Assembly: GCA_022571845.1 (NCBI GenBank)
Contig: JACZXB010000002.1
Location: 169,979-233,978, forward strand
Source: Candidatus Zixiibacteriota bacterium
GTDB taxonomy: Bacteria; Zixibacteria; MSB-5A5; GN15; FEB-12
Direction: 5' to 3'
DNA length: 64,000 bases
The translations under genes and the position numbers were made by a program. Under the pieces are notes generated by a model. The model was not told where the DNA came from. It was given only the letters and a program-made list of their open reading frames with translations, and made no database searches. Below are positions 42,718 through 51,975 of the stretch, in pieces (the first letter of the stretch is position 1; each line of letters begins with the position of its first letter).

Positions 42718-43124
42718 AGATAGACATTGCCTTTCATTCAAGATTTCAGCAAAACTTGTGCTCGTTACAATCTCAAAATTAACAAGTCTGGGTCGAAATT
42801 TAATTGCCTTTCAAAACGGTGTAAGTAGTTGTAATCACGGCAGATTGCTTTCCGCTGAAAATATAATAGTTATCCACAAAAACCGCAATAGAAATCTGCA
42901 GATTCCTGGGTATGCAACCGTTTGAACATTATAGGGAAGAGCTGGCAATATTGACCAAAAATTGAGGATTTCCAGCAGCTTTTTAGAGAATTTTGGAAAC
43001 CCGAAAATTATTCCTGCCGGCTCAAGAAAATTATTCCAAAAGCTCCATCAAAAATCAACAACCCGGCCCCTTTCAAGTCGTGCAATCCCGTGAAAGACAG
43101 TCACTTGATACCTCTGCTATAGAT
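42718..43124. other. About 400-base non-coding region upstream of flgF
   Basis: It is AT-rich, with no ORF of interest on either strand (the small 42623-42925 frame is antisense to the dockerin gene and its leader). It carries the promoter of the minus-strand dockerin gene and, at its right end, the flgF sigma-54 promoter. Activator binding sites for the NtrC-type regulator would be expected here, but I see no clear palindromic pair. Confidence 0.4.
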
Positions 43125-43141
43125 TTGGCACAGCTGCTGCT
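43125..43141 (+). promoter_or_regulatory. Sigma-54 promoter of the flgF operon
   Basis: TTGGCACAGCTGCTGCT fits TGGCAC-N5-YTGCT with one mismatch (C for T at the start of the -12). The predicted start near 43152 lies just before the GGAGG ribosome site of flgF, so the leader would be very short. Confidence 0.75.
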
Positions 43142-43162
43142 TAACAGTTGGCGGAGGAGAAT

Positions 43163-43891
43163 GTGATTAAAGGAATTTATATATCAGCCTCGGGAATGCT
43201 CCCGCAGGTCAAAAAGCAGGAAATAACCGCCAATAACGTGGCTAACGCAGCAACTACCGGTTTTAAGAAAGATCGCCTCTTCACCAAAGAGCTTACTGAA
43301 GCTGAGAAGAAAGGCTTTAAGACTAATGCTGACTGGATCAATCCAATGGTTTCAAAAGTCTTTGTAGACCATTCACCGGGTATTTTTGAAAGAACCGGTA
43401 ATCCTCTCAATCTGGCTATCAACGGTGACGGTTTTTTTACTATTCAGCTTTCTGGCGAGCAAACTGCCTTGACCAGGGCTGGTGCCTTTGAAGTTAATGC
43501 CGACGGTGTAATTGGCTTTCCCGGAGGAGCGGTCTTGCTGGGAGACGGCGGACCAATTCAAGTAGGCATAGGCAAAGTTACCATAACGGCCACCGGCGAA
43601 GTTTCAGTCAATGACTTTCCGGTAGCTAAAATTACCCCGGTAACAGTAGATGACTTAATCCAGCTTAAGAAACTTGGTAATTCTTTATTTTTGTTATCCG
43701 AAAACACGCAAGTAAAACCCGTAAGAACTTCAACGATAATGCAGGGCTATCTGGAAGCCTCGAATGTTGATGTCGTCCATGAAATGGTAGAGATGATAAT
43801 TTCATATAGAAATTACGAGGCCAATGCCAATTCACTCCGCAGCCAGGACGAAACTCTCGATAAGCTATTTAGTCGAGTTGGTTCGCGGTAA
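43163..43891 (+). CDS. flgF: Flagellar basal-body rod protein FlgF
   Basis: 242 residues from GTG 43163, chosen over TTG 43148 because GCGGAGGAG gives the ribosome site and MIKGIYISASGM is the family start. The N-terminal rod motif is VKKQEITANNVANAATTGFKKDR. The core is NPLNLAINGDGFFTIQ, and the end EASNVDVVHEMVEMIISYRNYEANANSLRSQDETLDKLF. It forms the proximal-distal rod junction. It opens the second large flagellar operon under sigma-54. Confidence 0.93.
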   Translation: MIKGIYISASGMLPQVKKQEITANNVANAATTGFKKDRLFTKELTEAEKKGFKTNADWINPMVSKVFVDHSPGIFERTGNPLNLAINGDGFFTIQLSGEQTALTRAGAFEVNADGVIGFPGGAVLLGDGGPIQVGIGKVTITATGEVSVNDFPVAKITPVTVDDLIQLKKLGNSLFLLSENTQVKPVRTSTIMQGYLEASNVDVVHEMVEMIISYRNYEANANSLRSQDETLDKLFSRVGSR

Positions 43892-43915
43892 TAATTGGAT
43901 TTTTAGGAGGAACTG

Positions 43916-44704
43916 ATGATTAAAGCAATGAGAACAGCGGCATCTGGAATGTCAGCACAGCAGATGAACGTAGATACTATTGCTAATAACTTAGCAAACG
44001 TAAACACAACCGGCTTTAAGCGTACAAAAGTGGAATTTCAGGATGTGCTTTATCAAAATATCAAGACTGCCGGTTCGGCTACGGCCGTAGGAACAGAGCG
44101 CCCGGTTGGTCTTTCAGTCGGTTACGGTACCAGAGCCTCGGCCACACACCGGCATTTTACAAACGGTGACCTGACACTTACCAATAACCCGCTTGATATG
44201 GCCATATCCGGTGACGGTTTTTTTCAAATTCAGTATCCCGATGGAACTACCGTTTATACACGTGATGGCGCTTTCAAAATTTCAGGCGAGGGACGCCTGG
44301 TAAACTCCGACGGCTTTTTCTTACTGCCGGAAATTACTATCCCCACTGACGCCATGTCTATTTCCGTAGGCTCAGACGGAATTATCGAAATAGCACAGTT
44401 TGGTCAGGACGAACCTGTTCAGATTGGACAGCTGGAATTGGCGCGATTCGTAAACCCTTCCGGTTTGAATGCTCTGGGAAGTAATTTATATCAGAGGACC
44501 ACTGCCTCAGGTGATGCGCTGATTGACGTTCCCACCCAGGGTGGGCTGGGGCAGATAGACCAGGGTTATCTGGAGGGCTCCAATGTCAAAGTCGTTGATG
44601 AAATGGTCAATATGATAATCGCCCAGCGTGCTTATGAAATGAATGCCAAAGCTATCCAGACAGCAGATGATATGTATTCAATCGCTAACAGCCTCAAGAG
44701 ATAA
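43916..44704 (+). CDS. flgG: Flagellar basal-body rod protein FlgG
   Basis: 262 residues, exactly the usual distal-rod length. The N-terminal domain is MRTAASGMSAQQMNVDTIANNLANVNTTGFKRTKVEFQDVLYQNI, the middle NPLDMAISGDGFFQIQYPDGTTVYTRDG and the end LEGSNVKVVDEMVNMIIAQRAYEMNAKAIQTADDMYSIANSL. A TTTTAGGAGGAACT ribosome site precedes ATG 43916. It follows flgF by 24 bases. Confidence 0.97.
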   Translation: MIKAMRTAASGMSAQQMNVDTIANNLANVNTTGFKRTKVEFQDVLYQNIKTAGSATAVGTERPVGLSVGYGTRASATHRHFTNGDLTLTNNPLDMAISGDGFFQIQYPDGTTVYTRDGAFKISGEGRLVNSDGFFLLPEITIPTDAMSISVGSDGIIEIAQFGQDEPVQIGQLELARFVNPSGLNALGSNLYQRTTASGDALIDVPTQGGLGQIDQGYLEGSNVKVVDEMVNMIIAQRAYEMNAKAIQTADDMYSIANSLKR

Positions 44705-44706
44705 AT

Positions 44707-45399
44707 ATGAAACAGTTTTTTAAAATGCTTCTGCTCATTGGTCTGTTATTGCTTTCGTTTGGGTCGGCAGTACTTGCTGAATCAACTCGTGATATTATTG
44801 TCAATAAGGTTTATGAATCTTTCAAGCTCGACAAAAGCACGTATACAATCGAAATTTTAACAGACGAAATCAAATCAAAGAATATTTCTTACTCACAAAT
44901 TTCAATCAAACCTCTCTACCAGACCACACCGATCGGACGATTTGCAATAATACTGAAAGTAATTCGACCTGAGGCTAAAGTTGAAAAAGAAACGATCAGG
45001 CTATATATCCGTAAATTCGCAGATGTGGTGGTAGTGGGAGAGAGAATCAAGAGATTTGATAACCTCAGTCTGGCTTTAGTCTCAATTGAACGCAAAGATA
45101 TCACAACCCTTCGCCAGGACCCGCTGGTCTCGCTTAAATCAGTTACGAATATGCGCGCCCGTCGCAATATCGCCAAAAATCAGATACTGACAAAAGCTGA
45201 TATAGAACCTAAGCCGGTGGTAAAATCATATAGCGATGTCCACATCATATATGTCAGCGGTCTCTGCCGGATAACCGCCGAAGGTAAAGCTCTTCAGGAT
45301 GGACAAACGGGAGATTTAATCAGAGTAAAAAATAAATCTTCTGGCAAGATTGTATTTGCCAGAGTAGTTGACAAAAATTTGGTACAAGTTGACCCGTAA
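44707..45399 (+). CDS. flgA: P-ring assembly chaperone FlgA
   Basis: 230 residues. The signal peptide (LLLIGLLLLSFGSAVLAES) directs it to the periplasm. The C-terminal SAF domain (about 100-230) contains VVVGERIKRFDNLSLALVSIERKDITTL, RARRNIAKNQILTKADI and DGQTGDLIRVKNKSSGKIVFARVVD, the FlgA hallmark. It helps FlgI form the P ring. It starts 2 bases after flgG. Confidence 0.93.
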   Translation: MKQFFKMLLLIGLLLLSFGSAVLAESTRDIIVNKVYESFKLDKSTYTIEILTDEIKSKNISYSQISIKPLYQTTPIGRFAIILKVIRPEAKVEKETIRLYIRKFADVVVVGERIKRFDNLSLALVSIERKDITTLRQDPLVSLKSVTNMRARRNIAKNQILTKADIEPKPVVKSYSDVHIIYVSGLCRITAEGKALQDGQTGDLIRVKNKSSGKIVFARVVDKNLVQVDP

Positions 45400-45420
45400 A
45401 AATAGGACACAGGTGTCAAA

Positions 45421-46008
45421 ATGAAAATGAGAAGAATTTTAATCTATCTGGGTTTGATGTTGCTTTTGCCTTTTGCTCTCAAAGTAAAAGGAGGCGATTT
45501 TGGCCAGAGTCAGTCGTTGTTTACCGACATCAAAGCCAACCGGGTTGGTGATATTCTTACGGTTATAATAAGCGAGCAGAGCCGGGGCAGTAACCAGATT
45601 CAAACGAAGACAACCAAGAGTTCAAAGCAAGATGTTCGAGGTGGTCCGGGATTGGGAACGTTGAATTTTCTGCCGCTTTTTGGCGTCGAGGGCGAATCAA
45701 AGAGTACCCATGACGGCAAAGGACAAAATATTCGCAACAGAAGTCTTAGTGCGAAAATGTCTGTGACGGTAGTTGCCATAAGAGATAACGGCGACCTGGT
45801 AATAGAAGGGACCCGTATTGTTGTCATTTCGGGCGACAAGGAAACGTTAAGTTTATCCGGAGTAGTGCGTCAGCGCGATGTCTCGCCCGGCAACACTATT
45901 GATTCGTATCTGATAGCAGATGCGGAAATAAGTTACACCGGCAAGGGAGCAGCCAGCGCAGGCGCCAGACCCGGGTTTATTACAAGATTTTTCAACTGGC
46001 TTTTTTAG
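45421..46008 (+). CDS. flgH: Flagellar L-ring protein FlgH without a lipobox
   Basis: 195 residues. The FlgH core is visible: SLFTDIKANRVGDILTVIISEQSRGSNQ, LSAKMSVTVVAIRDNGDLVIEGTRIVVISGDKETLSLSGVVRQRDVSPGNTIDSYLIADAEISYTGKG. Classic FlgH is a lipoprotein with an LxGC lipobox. Here the N-terminus (MKMRRILIYLGLMLLLPFALKVKGG) has a signal-like helix but no cysteine, and the whole protein has none. The L ring must be anchored without the lipid. It lies between flgA and flgI. Confidence 0.92.
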   Translation: MKMRRILIYLGLMLLLPFALKVKGGDFGQSQSLFTDIKANRVGDILTVIISEQSRGSNQIQTKTTKSSKQDVRGGPGLGTLNFLPLFGVEGESKSTHDGKGQNIRNRSLSAKMSVTVVAIRDNGDLVIEGTRIVVISGDKETLSLSGVVRQRDVSPGNTIDSYLIADAEISYTGKGAASAGARPGFITRFFNWLF

Positions 46009-46017
46009 GAGGAAGTA

Positions 46018-47154
46018 ATGCTGAATTTAAGTTATAGCAATTTCCTGATACCGATTGGTATGTCGTTCATAATTTCACTTATGAGCGCTTTATATAGTCC
46101 AGCCGAAGCAGTCTCAGTCAGAGTCAAAGACATCTGTACTTTTCAGAACGAACAGGAAGAAGACCTGATAGGCTATGGTCTGGTAATAGGACTTGATGGT
46201 AGCGGCGATGGCAACAATACCCGTTTCACCGTACAGTCACTGGCAAATATGATGGAGAGGCTCGGTATAACTATTGATCCGAAACGTGTCAAAGTTAAAA
46301 ATGTTGCTGCTGTCATGGTAACTGCCAAACTAAGCAGCAATCAGCCGGAAGGTTCTCATATAGACGTAACAGTTTCATCGCTGGGCGATGCCTCCTCCCT
46401 TCAGGGAGGTACTCTTCTGCTTACTCCACTGGCAAATTTTAAAGGTACAGTCAGAGCTACTGCTCAGGGGCCGGTTTCAATCGGCGGTTTTAACGTACAG
46501 GTCGATGAGGGAAACAGGATTTTTAACAACTATACGCTGGTGGGAAGAATTCCCAACGGGGCAAGAATTACCAGAGCCGTAGAAAAGGGGCGCAGCGCAA
46601 ACAAAGAAATAATTTTGTCGCTTCATAACCCGGACAACACCACCGCTCACCGCATTGCTCAAAAGATTAATATTAAATACGGTCTGACAGCAGTCGCTAC
46701 CGACGGCGGAACTGTCAAAGTTTATGTGCCGGATTCTCTGGCGTATCAGCAGACCAGAATGAAATTCATTTCTGACATCGGTCAACTGAGAATTGTTCCT
46801 GACCATGTAGCCAGGGTTGTCATAAATGAAAAAACCGGTACTATCGTGGCCGGACAGCACGTTACTATCGAACCTGTTATAATCGCCCATGGTACTATAA
46901 CAGTTGATATTCAGTCAACGCCAATTATCTCACAGCCGGCGCCGTATAGTCTGGGACAGACGGTACAAACCAGTGAGTCAAATATCTCTATTCAGGACGA
47001 ACCGATTCGGGTAGTACATCTTGAGCGATCGGTGAGCCTGGCTGATATAGCCAAAGCCTTAAACAGAATCGGCGCCACACCGCGCGATGTCATAGCGATT
47101 TTCCAGGCGCTCAAGCAAGCCGGTGCACTCAGAGCGGAACTGGTTATTCTCTAA
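46018..47154 (+). CDS. flgI: Flagellar P-ring protein FlgI
   Basis: 378 residues. A signal peptide (to about 32, SPAEA) precedes VRVKDICTFQNEQEEDLIGYGLVIGLDGSGDGNNTRFTVQSLANMMERLGI, the FlgI start. LANFKGTVRATAQGPVSIGGF and VVINEKTGTIVAGQHVTIEPVIIAHGTITV are family motifs. It makes the periplasmic P ring in peptidoglycan. TTAGGAGGAAGTA precedes the ATG. Its TAA overlaps the flgJ start (TAATG). Confidence 0.96.
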   Translation: MLNLSYSNFLIPIGMSFIISLMSALYSPAEAVSVRVKDICTFQNEQEEDLIGYGLVIGLDGSGDGNNTRFTVQSLANMMERLGITIDPKRVKVKNVAAVMVTAKLSSNQPEGSHIDVTVSSLGDASSLQGGTLLLTPLANFKGTVRATAQGPVSIGGFNVQVDEGNRIFNNYTLVGRIPNGARITRAVEKGRSANKEIILSLHNPDNTTAHRIAQKINIKYGLTAVATDGGTVKVYVPDSLAYQQTRMKFISDIGQLRIVPDHVARVVINEKTGTIVAGQHVTIEPVIIAHGTITVDIQSTPIISQPAPYSLGQTVQTSESNISIQDEPIRVVHLERSVSLADIAKALNRIGATPRDVIAIFQALKQAGALRAELVIL

Positions 47155-47708
47155 TGAATGAAATGGCCATAAATAGTCTCACTGCAAATATTCAAGCCAA
47201 AACTATAGGCGGTAATGAAGGCAGTAAACCGGCGACTGTCGAGGGAGAAAAAACGCGACTAAGAAAAGCTGCCAAAGATTTTGAAGCATTCTTTATGTAT
47301 CAGATGCTTAAGACCATGAGAGAAACTGTTCCGGAAAACCCGCTGGTCAAAGATTCGCCGTTTTCGAATGGTCATGGCAAAGATATCTTTACACAGATTT
47401 TTGATATGGAAATCTCAAAAAAGATGGTTGGCAACGGTAAAGAGTCGATATCAGAAGTTCTTTACAGGTCCCTCGAAAAAGTTATAGAAGCCCAATTCAA
47501 AGGCAATAATAGAGAAGAACAGATTGAACTCAAACCGCTGAAGACTGAAGATACCAGTTTTAAACCGCTCTTACAGGAAAAACTGGAGTTAAAAGAGAAC
47601 CAGCTGTTTCAGATTAAGAGAAAAGATGCCGGAAATTTGTTCCCTGTGGTGAGCAAATTTCAGACAGAGAATGCTCAAAATTTGAGCAAAAACCCTAAGG
47701 CACGGTAA
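47154..47708 (+). CDS. flgJ: Rod-binding protein FlgJ (N-terminal domain only)
   Basis: 184 residues. The rod-binding domain (about 40-115) is visible as LRKAAKDFEAFFMYQMLKTMRETVP, DIFTQIFDMEISKKMVGNGKESISEVLY. The C-terminal muramidase domain of enterobacterial FlgJ is absent; the tail is a Lys/Glu-rich stretch of about 70 residues. A separate peptidoglycan hydrolase must therefore open the wall for the rod. It overlaps flgI by one base. Confidence 0.9.
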   Translation: MNEMAINSLTANIQAKTIGGNEGSKPATVEGEKTRLRKAAKDFEAFFMYQMLKTMRETVPENPLVKDSPFSNGHGKDIFTQIFDMEISKKMVGNGKESISEVLYRSLEKVIEAQFKGNNREEQIELKPLKTEDTSFKPLLQEKLELKENQLFQIKRKDAGNLFPVVSKFQTENAQNLSKNPKAR

Positions 47709-47731
47709 GTTAGTACCGATAAGGAAAACAC

Positions 47732-48241
47732 GTGACAACCATGAGTTTGTCAGAGATGGTCGAAAAGCTAATCGAAACGCTTAGTTCTGAGGCTGTCGTA
47801 TTTGAAGAATTTCTAAAACTGCTTTCACAGCAACAGGAGATGCTGGTGAATAATGACATTGACGGTCTTAATAGAGTAACCGGGCTTCAGCGCGAGAAAG
47901 TTGCACAGAGTCAGCTTCTAAATCAGCGCCGGGATAAACTGGTTGCTGAGATTAAATCTGCTAATACAATCGAAGGTGACTTAAATGTCTCAATGCTGCT
48001 TGAGCATGTCGACGAGCATCAGGGTGGACGTCTTATTCAGTTGAGAGAAGTCATCCAGAGCTTTACTCAAAAGATTGGCGAAGTTCGAAATCAAAACGCT
48101 ATGCTTTTGAACAGGTCGAAAGAATACATTTTGCGGACAATGGAACTGCTTTCTAAAATTAACAATCCGGATTCAGGATATGCTGCCAACGGAGAGACTG
48201 TAGAAAACAGCTCCTTTGTGGCAGTTAACAGGAGAGCTTAG
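47732..48241 (+). CDS. flgN: FlgN-like export chaperone for hook-associated proteins
   Basis: 169 residues, helical. The FlgN pattern is seen in LIETLSSEAVVFEEFLKLLSQQQEMLVNNDIDGLNRVTGLQREKVAQSQLLNQRRDKLV, with a short C-terminal tail that would bind the C-terminus of FlgK or FlgL. Sequence in this family is weakly conserved, so the call rests on helix pattern and on position directly before flgK. GTG 47732 begins it, and the stop overlaps the flgK GTG. Confidence 0.82.
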   Translation: MTTMSLSEMVEKLIETLSSEAVVFEEFLKLLSQQQEMLVNNDIDGLNRVTGLQREKVAQSQLLNQRRDKLVAEIKSANTIEGDLNVSMLLEHVDEHQGGRLIQLREVIQSFTQKIGEVRNQNAMLLNRSKEYILRTMELLSKINNPDSGYAANGETVENSSFVAVNRRA

Positions 48242-49635
48242 TGGCCGGCTTAATGCAATCTATAGAAATCGGGCGCCGTGCTCTTTTGACTCATCAGGCA
48301 GCTCTGCAGACAATTGGCCATAATATCGCCAATGTCAATACTCCCGGCTATACCCGCCAGAGAGTCAACATCACCTCAACTTTCCCGGAAGACAGCCGCT
48401 TTGGGAGAATAGGTTCCGGCGTAACGGTTGCTGATATTCGCCATATCAGAGATCTGTTTTTGGGTGAGCAATATCGTCAGGAAAGCAAAAATCTCGGACA
48501 ATGGACATACAAAGAAAAAATCATGATTCAGATTGAATCAGTATTTTCTGAACCGGGCGAAAACGGCCTGTCAGATTTACTTAACCGTTTTTGGGACGCC
48601 TGGGGCGAACTGTCAACCAATCCTAATTCTGTCAGTAATCGCGTAGCCATCTTAGAAGAAGCCAAGCTTATGACCAACGCTTTTCAGCAGCTGGCCAACC
48701 AGTTGAACGAACTGAGTGAGTCTATCGACAAAGAGATTGTGAACACAACCGATGAAATAAACACTCTGACTTTTTCTATTGCCCGCTTAAACGATAAAAT
48801 AAAAGTCCAGGAAGCCGGCGGAGACAATGCCAATGATTTGCGCGACCGCAGAGACCTGCTGATAGACAGACTGGCTACAATCATTGATGTCAACACCATC
48901 GCCAGAGAAGATGGTACTACCACAGTTTATATAGGCGCTATGACGATTGTTGACGGTGCCGACAGCCTGAAAATCCAATCCAAACAGCTCAACGTAGATG
49001 GTACGTTAAAGCACGAACTTTTTTGGGAAAATACCAGCCTTCAGGTAAAAAATCTAAATGGTCGGCTTGCTTCTATGTACGAAACTCGTGATAGAATCAT
49101 CCCCAAGTACAGGCAACGGCTCGACCAACTTGCCGGCTCGATGATAGATCAGGTCAACCAACTTCATTCAGCAGCATACGGCCTGAATGGCTCTACCGGG
49201 TTCAACTTTTTCAATTCTGTTTTTACAGATGCCGCAAATATTTCAGTAAACAACGAATTGATTATTGACCCCACCAAAGTAGCGGCTTCAGCTTCCGGCG
49301 AGCAGGGGGACAATGTAGTTGCCCTGGATATTCAGGATCTAAGAAATGTTAAGGTTCTTGACAATAATACCAGATCATTAAACGATTTCTATAATGGCAT
49401 AGTAGGTGAATTGGGTATCGAAACGAATACAGCTATTTCATTTACCAATAATTTTGAACTTCTGGTTCATCAGATAGAAAATGCCAAAGAATCTGTGCAG
49501 GGTGTGTCTCTGGATGAGGAGATGATAAATTTGATCAGGTATCAGCATGCCTACGATGCCGCCGCCAGGGTGATAACAGCCATGGACCAGGCTCTGGATA
49601 CGGTTATTAACAAGATGGGCATGGTTGGCAGATAA
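48241..49635 (+). CDS. flgK: Flagellar hook-associated protein 1 FlgK
   Basis: 464 residues. The N-terminal rod/hook motif is MQSIEIGRRALLTHQAALQTIGHNIANVNTPGYTRQRVN. The helical region (RFWDAWGELSTNPNSVSNRVAILEEAKLMTNAFQQLANQLNEL) and the end (VSLDEEMINLIRYQHAYDAAARVITAMDQALDTVINKMGMVGR) are diagnostic. It forms the hook-filament junction. The GTG 48241 start overlaps flgN by one base. Confidence 0.96.
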   Translation: MAGLMQSIEIGRRALLTHQAALQTIGHNIANVNTPGYTRQRVNITSTFPEDSRFGRIGSGVTVADIRHIRDLFLGEQYRQESKNLGQWTYKEKIMIQIESVFSEPGENGLSDLLNRFWDAWGELSTNPNSVSNRVAILEEAKLMTNAFQQLANQLNELSESIDKEIVNTTDEINTLTFSIARLNDKIKVQEAGGDNANDLRDRRDLLIDRLATIIDVNTIAREDGTTTVYIGAMTIVDGADSLKIQSKQLNVDGTLKHELFWENTSLQVKNLNGRLASMYETRDRIIPKYRQRLDQLAGSMIDQVNQLHSAAYGLNGSTGFNFFNSVFTDAANISVNNELIIDPTKVAASASGEQGDNVVALDIQDLRNVKVLDNNTRSLNDFYNGIVGELGIETNTAISFTNNFELLVHQIENAKESVQGVSLDEEMINLIRYQHAYDAAARVITAMDQALDTVINKMGMVGR

Positions 49636-49679
49636 GAAAATTATGATGTTACAGGGAACGTAAGTTTTAGGGGAACAAT

Positions 49680-50015
49680 TTGCTGATACTAACAAGGAAG
49701 TTAGGCGAGTCGATAGCGATCGGCGACAACATAAAAATATGCGTACTTGGAATCCACGGACGACAGGTACGTATCGGCATAGATGCTCCGCCGGATGTTA
49801 TAGTACATCGCGAAGAGATTTACCTGAAAGTTCAGGAAGAGAATCGTAAGGCATCGAAGTCGATAAAGGATGATTTGATGAGTGTAGTCAAGTTGTTGAA
49901 AGGGAAATTTAAGGGAAAAGCATCTTTAGATAAAAAACCGTTTATTAGTTACAAAGAGAACAGGCCCAAAAAGAAACGAAACAATTTTAATCCTAAACCG
50001 AGAAATAACAGGTAG
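49680..50015 (+). CDS. csrA: Translational regulator CsrA with a long basic C-terminal tail
   Basis: 111 residues from TTG 49680 behind GGGGAA. Residues 1-60 are a complete CsrA core ([44 protein letters not shown]), with the RNA-binding R44 in VHREEI. Classic CsrA is 60-80 residues. Here about 50 more follow, ending in a Lys/Asn/Arg-rich tail ([17 protein letters not shown]) likely to be disordered and RNA-binding. Flanked by flgK and flgL, with fliW and fliC downstream, it should repress fliC translation when not titrated by FliW. Confidence 0.93.
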   Translation: MLILTRKLGESIAIGDNIKICVLGIHGRQVRIGIDAPPDVIVHREEIYLKVQEENRKASKSIKDDLMSVVKLLKGKFKGKASLDKKPFISYKENRPKKKRNNFNPKPRNNR

Positions 50016-50033
50016 CCCGAAGACAAATCAAAA

Positions 50034-51953
50034 ATGCGAGTAACTAACAGTGTCATAGCCGCAAATGTTTCTTTTAATACCCAGAGGGCGATTGCCAGAT
50101 TTTTGGAGTTACAGCAACAGATGTCATCCGGCCGCAGGATCAACAAACCGTCCGATGACCCAATAGGTACTATCCGGGATCTGGACTACCGCAAAGAACT
50201 CTCAAAAATTCAGCAATATCGCGGCGCCATAGCACAGGCGCAAAACTGGATGGGCATTTATGATAACGACCTGGCCGACGTCAACACAATGTTGTCATCC
50301 GCCCGCGAATTGGCTGTGGCCATGGCAAATGAAACTTTTGATGAAGATGCCAGACTGGCTTCGGCTAATGAAGTCAGCTCTATGCTCGACAGAATAATTC
50401 AGATTGCTAATGATGAGCTTGAAGGCAAGTCAATCTTTGCCGGATTCAGGACAAATATCAAACCGATAATAATGTCTGCAACTGGCGCCCGCTACGTTGG
50501 CGATACGGGGAACATTCAATTTCAGATTGATTCTTCTTCGAGACTTGACGTAAACTTAATTGGCAGCAACGTGTTCTTAAAGCAGGTCACCATACTGGGA
50601 CAGACATCAGATTACAATACCTCCGTTACCGCCACAACGTTGCTGGCAGACTTAAAAGGCGGCACAGGCATAACCATGCCGCCGGGCACCATTACAATCT
50701 CAGATTATAATCTGGGTATTAATTCGATCATTAACCTTGGAGCCGCGATTGATATTAATGACGTGATTAATGTCATAAATACCAGCCTGACAGCTGACGG
50801 AATAACTAACCTGACTGCTGAACTCGGTGATGAAGGCAATAATATCAAATTTGTAACAACCCAGAACGGATTAATTTCAAACCAGACTTCACTTAGTGTC
50901 TTAAATAACGGTACCGGCGTAAGTATGATTCCCGGCAGGTTTAGAGTGACAGATGGCGGCGCGATTGATTTTGAAGTAGATATATCAGGAGATTCAACGA
51001 TTGCCGATGTAATCAACAGCTTTAACAGCCAGGTCGCGGCAGCAGGTATAATTAATGTTACAATGCAAGTAAACGCTGCCGGCACAGGACTCGAAATAAA
51101 TGATACAAATGGTGTGCCGCTGGGGCTTATTATTGGCGAAATTGGCACAGAATCAACAACGGCGGCTAATCTTGGCATCGTCGGTTCAGTAGGTGCGCAG
51201 CTTATAGGACAGGATCTGAATCCATCTGTAAATTTTGAAATCTTCGATACCGTCGGAACTACTGCTGAGGAAATGGGAATTCTTAGAAAATTTACCAGTG
51301 ACCTGATTGGTGACGATTTAAATCCGATACTATTGGCCACTGCCAGCGTAACCGAATTCAATAACGGTTTTGGCTTCTCTCTCGGTGAAATAATAATAAA
51401 ACAAGGTGAAATGAGCCGGGTCATTGATTTAGGTGATTCCTTAATCGTAACTGTTCAAGACATGCTTGACGCTATAAATAATTCGGGTCTAAATGTCACC
51501 GCTGCAATCAATGCGGCAGGATCAGGGATAGAGATAATCAATAATGACCCGACCCGCTCATTGGCTATAGAAGAAGTATCAGGTGGCAGAACCGCAAAAA
51601 AACTGGGGCTGTTTGGTGCCAGCGACCTGATAGGTACTATGATGGTACTCCAAAACGCCCTGGAAAATAATGACCAGGAAGGCACCGGGATGCTTCTGGA
51701 ACACATAGACAATGCCTTGCAGCACTTGCTGAATCAAAGAGCTACAGTCGGAGCCAGAGGCGTGCGGCTGGAATCTACTGACATGCGCTTGATCAGCAGA
51801 GATTTGGGCTTTATAAAACTGTTATCTGACGTAGAAGACGCCGATCTGGCAAAACTGGTAACACAACTGGCAACTTTTGAAAATAATTATCAGGCTGCAC
51901 TGATGGCTTCGGCAAGAATTATTCAACCTACATTGCTGCAATTTTTGAGATAG
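50034..51953 (+). CDS. flgL: Flagellar hook-associated protein 3 FlgL with large insertion
   Basis: 639 residues, about twice the usual size. The N-terminal D0/D1 (VSFNTQRAIARFLELQQQMSSGRRINKPSDDPIGTIRDLDYRKEL) and C-terminal D1/D0 (QRATVGARGVRLESTDMRLISRDLGFIKLLSDVEDADLAKLVTQLATFENNYQAALMASARIIQPTLLQFL) are typical. The middle (about 190-520) carries repeated flagellin-IN-like units (IADVINSFNSQVAAAGIINVT; VQDMLDAINNSGLNVTAAI; two EMGI/NLGI-type strands). These would project from the junction as extra surface domains. It lies between csrA and fliW. Confidence 0.93.
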   Translation: MRVTNSVIAANVSFNTQRAIARFLELQQQMSSGRRINKPSDDPIGTIRDLDYRKELSKIQQYRGAIAQAQNWMGIYDNDLADVNTMLSSARELAVAMANETFDEDARLASANEVSSMLDRIIQIANDELEGKSIFAGFRTNIKPIIMSATGARYVGDTGNIQFQIDSSSRLDVNLIGSNVFLKQVTILGQTSDYNTSVTATTLLADLKGGTGITMPPGTITISDYNLGINSIINLGAAIDINDVINVINTSLTADGITNLTAELGDEGNNIKFVTTQNGLISNQTSLSVLNNGTGVSMIPGRFRVTDGGAIDFEVDISGDSTIADVINSFNSQVAAAGIINVTMQVNAAGTGLEINDTNGVPLGLIIGEIGTESTTAANLGIVGSVGAQLIGQDLNPSVNFEIFDTVGTTAEEMGILRKFTSDLIGDDLNPILLATASVTEFNNGFGFSLGEIIIKQGEMSRVIDLGDSLIVTVQDMLDAINNSGLNVTAAINAAGSGIEIINNDPTRSLAIEEVSGGRTAKKLGLFGASDLIGTMMVLQNALENNDQEGTGMLLEHIDNALQHLLNQRATVGARGVRLESTDMRLISRDLGFIKLLSDVEDADLAKLVTQLATFENNYQAALMASARIIQPTLLQFLR

Positions 51954-51975
51954 ATATTAGAAGAAAGCATAAAGA

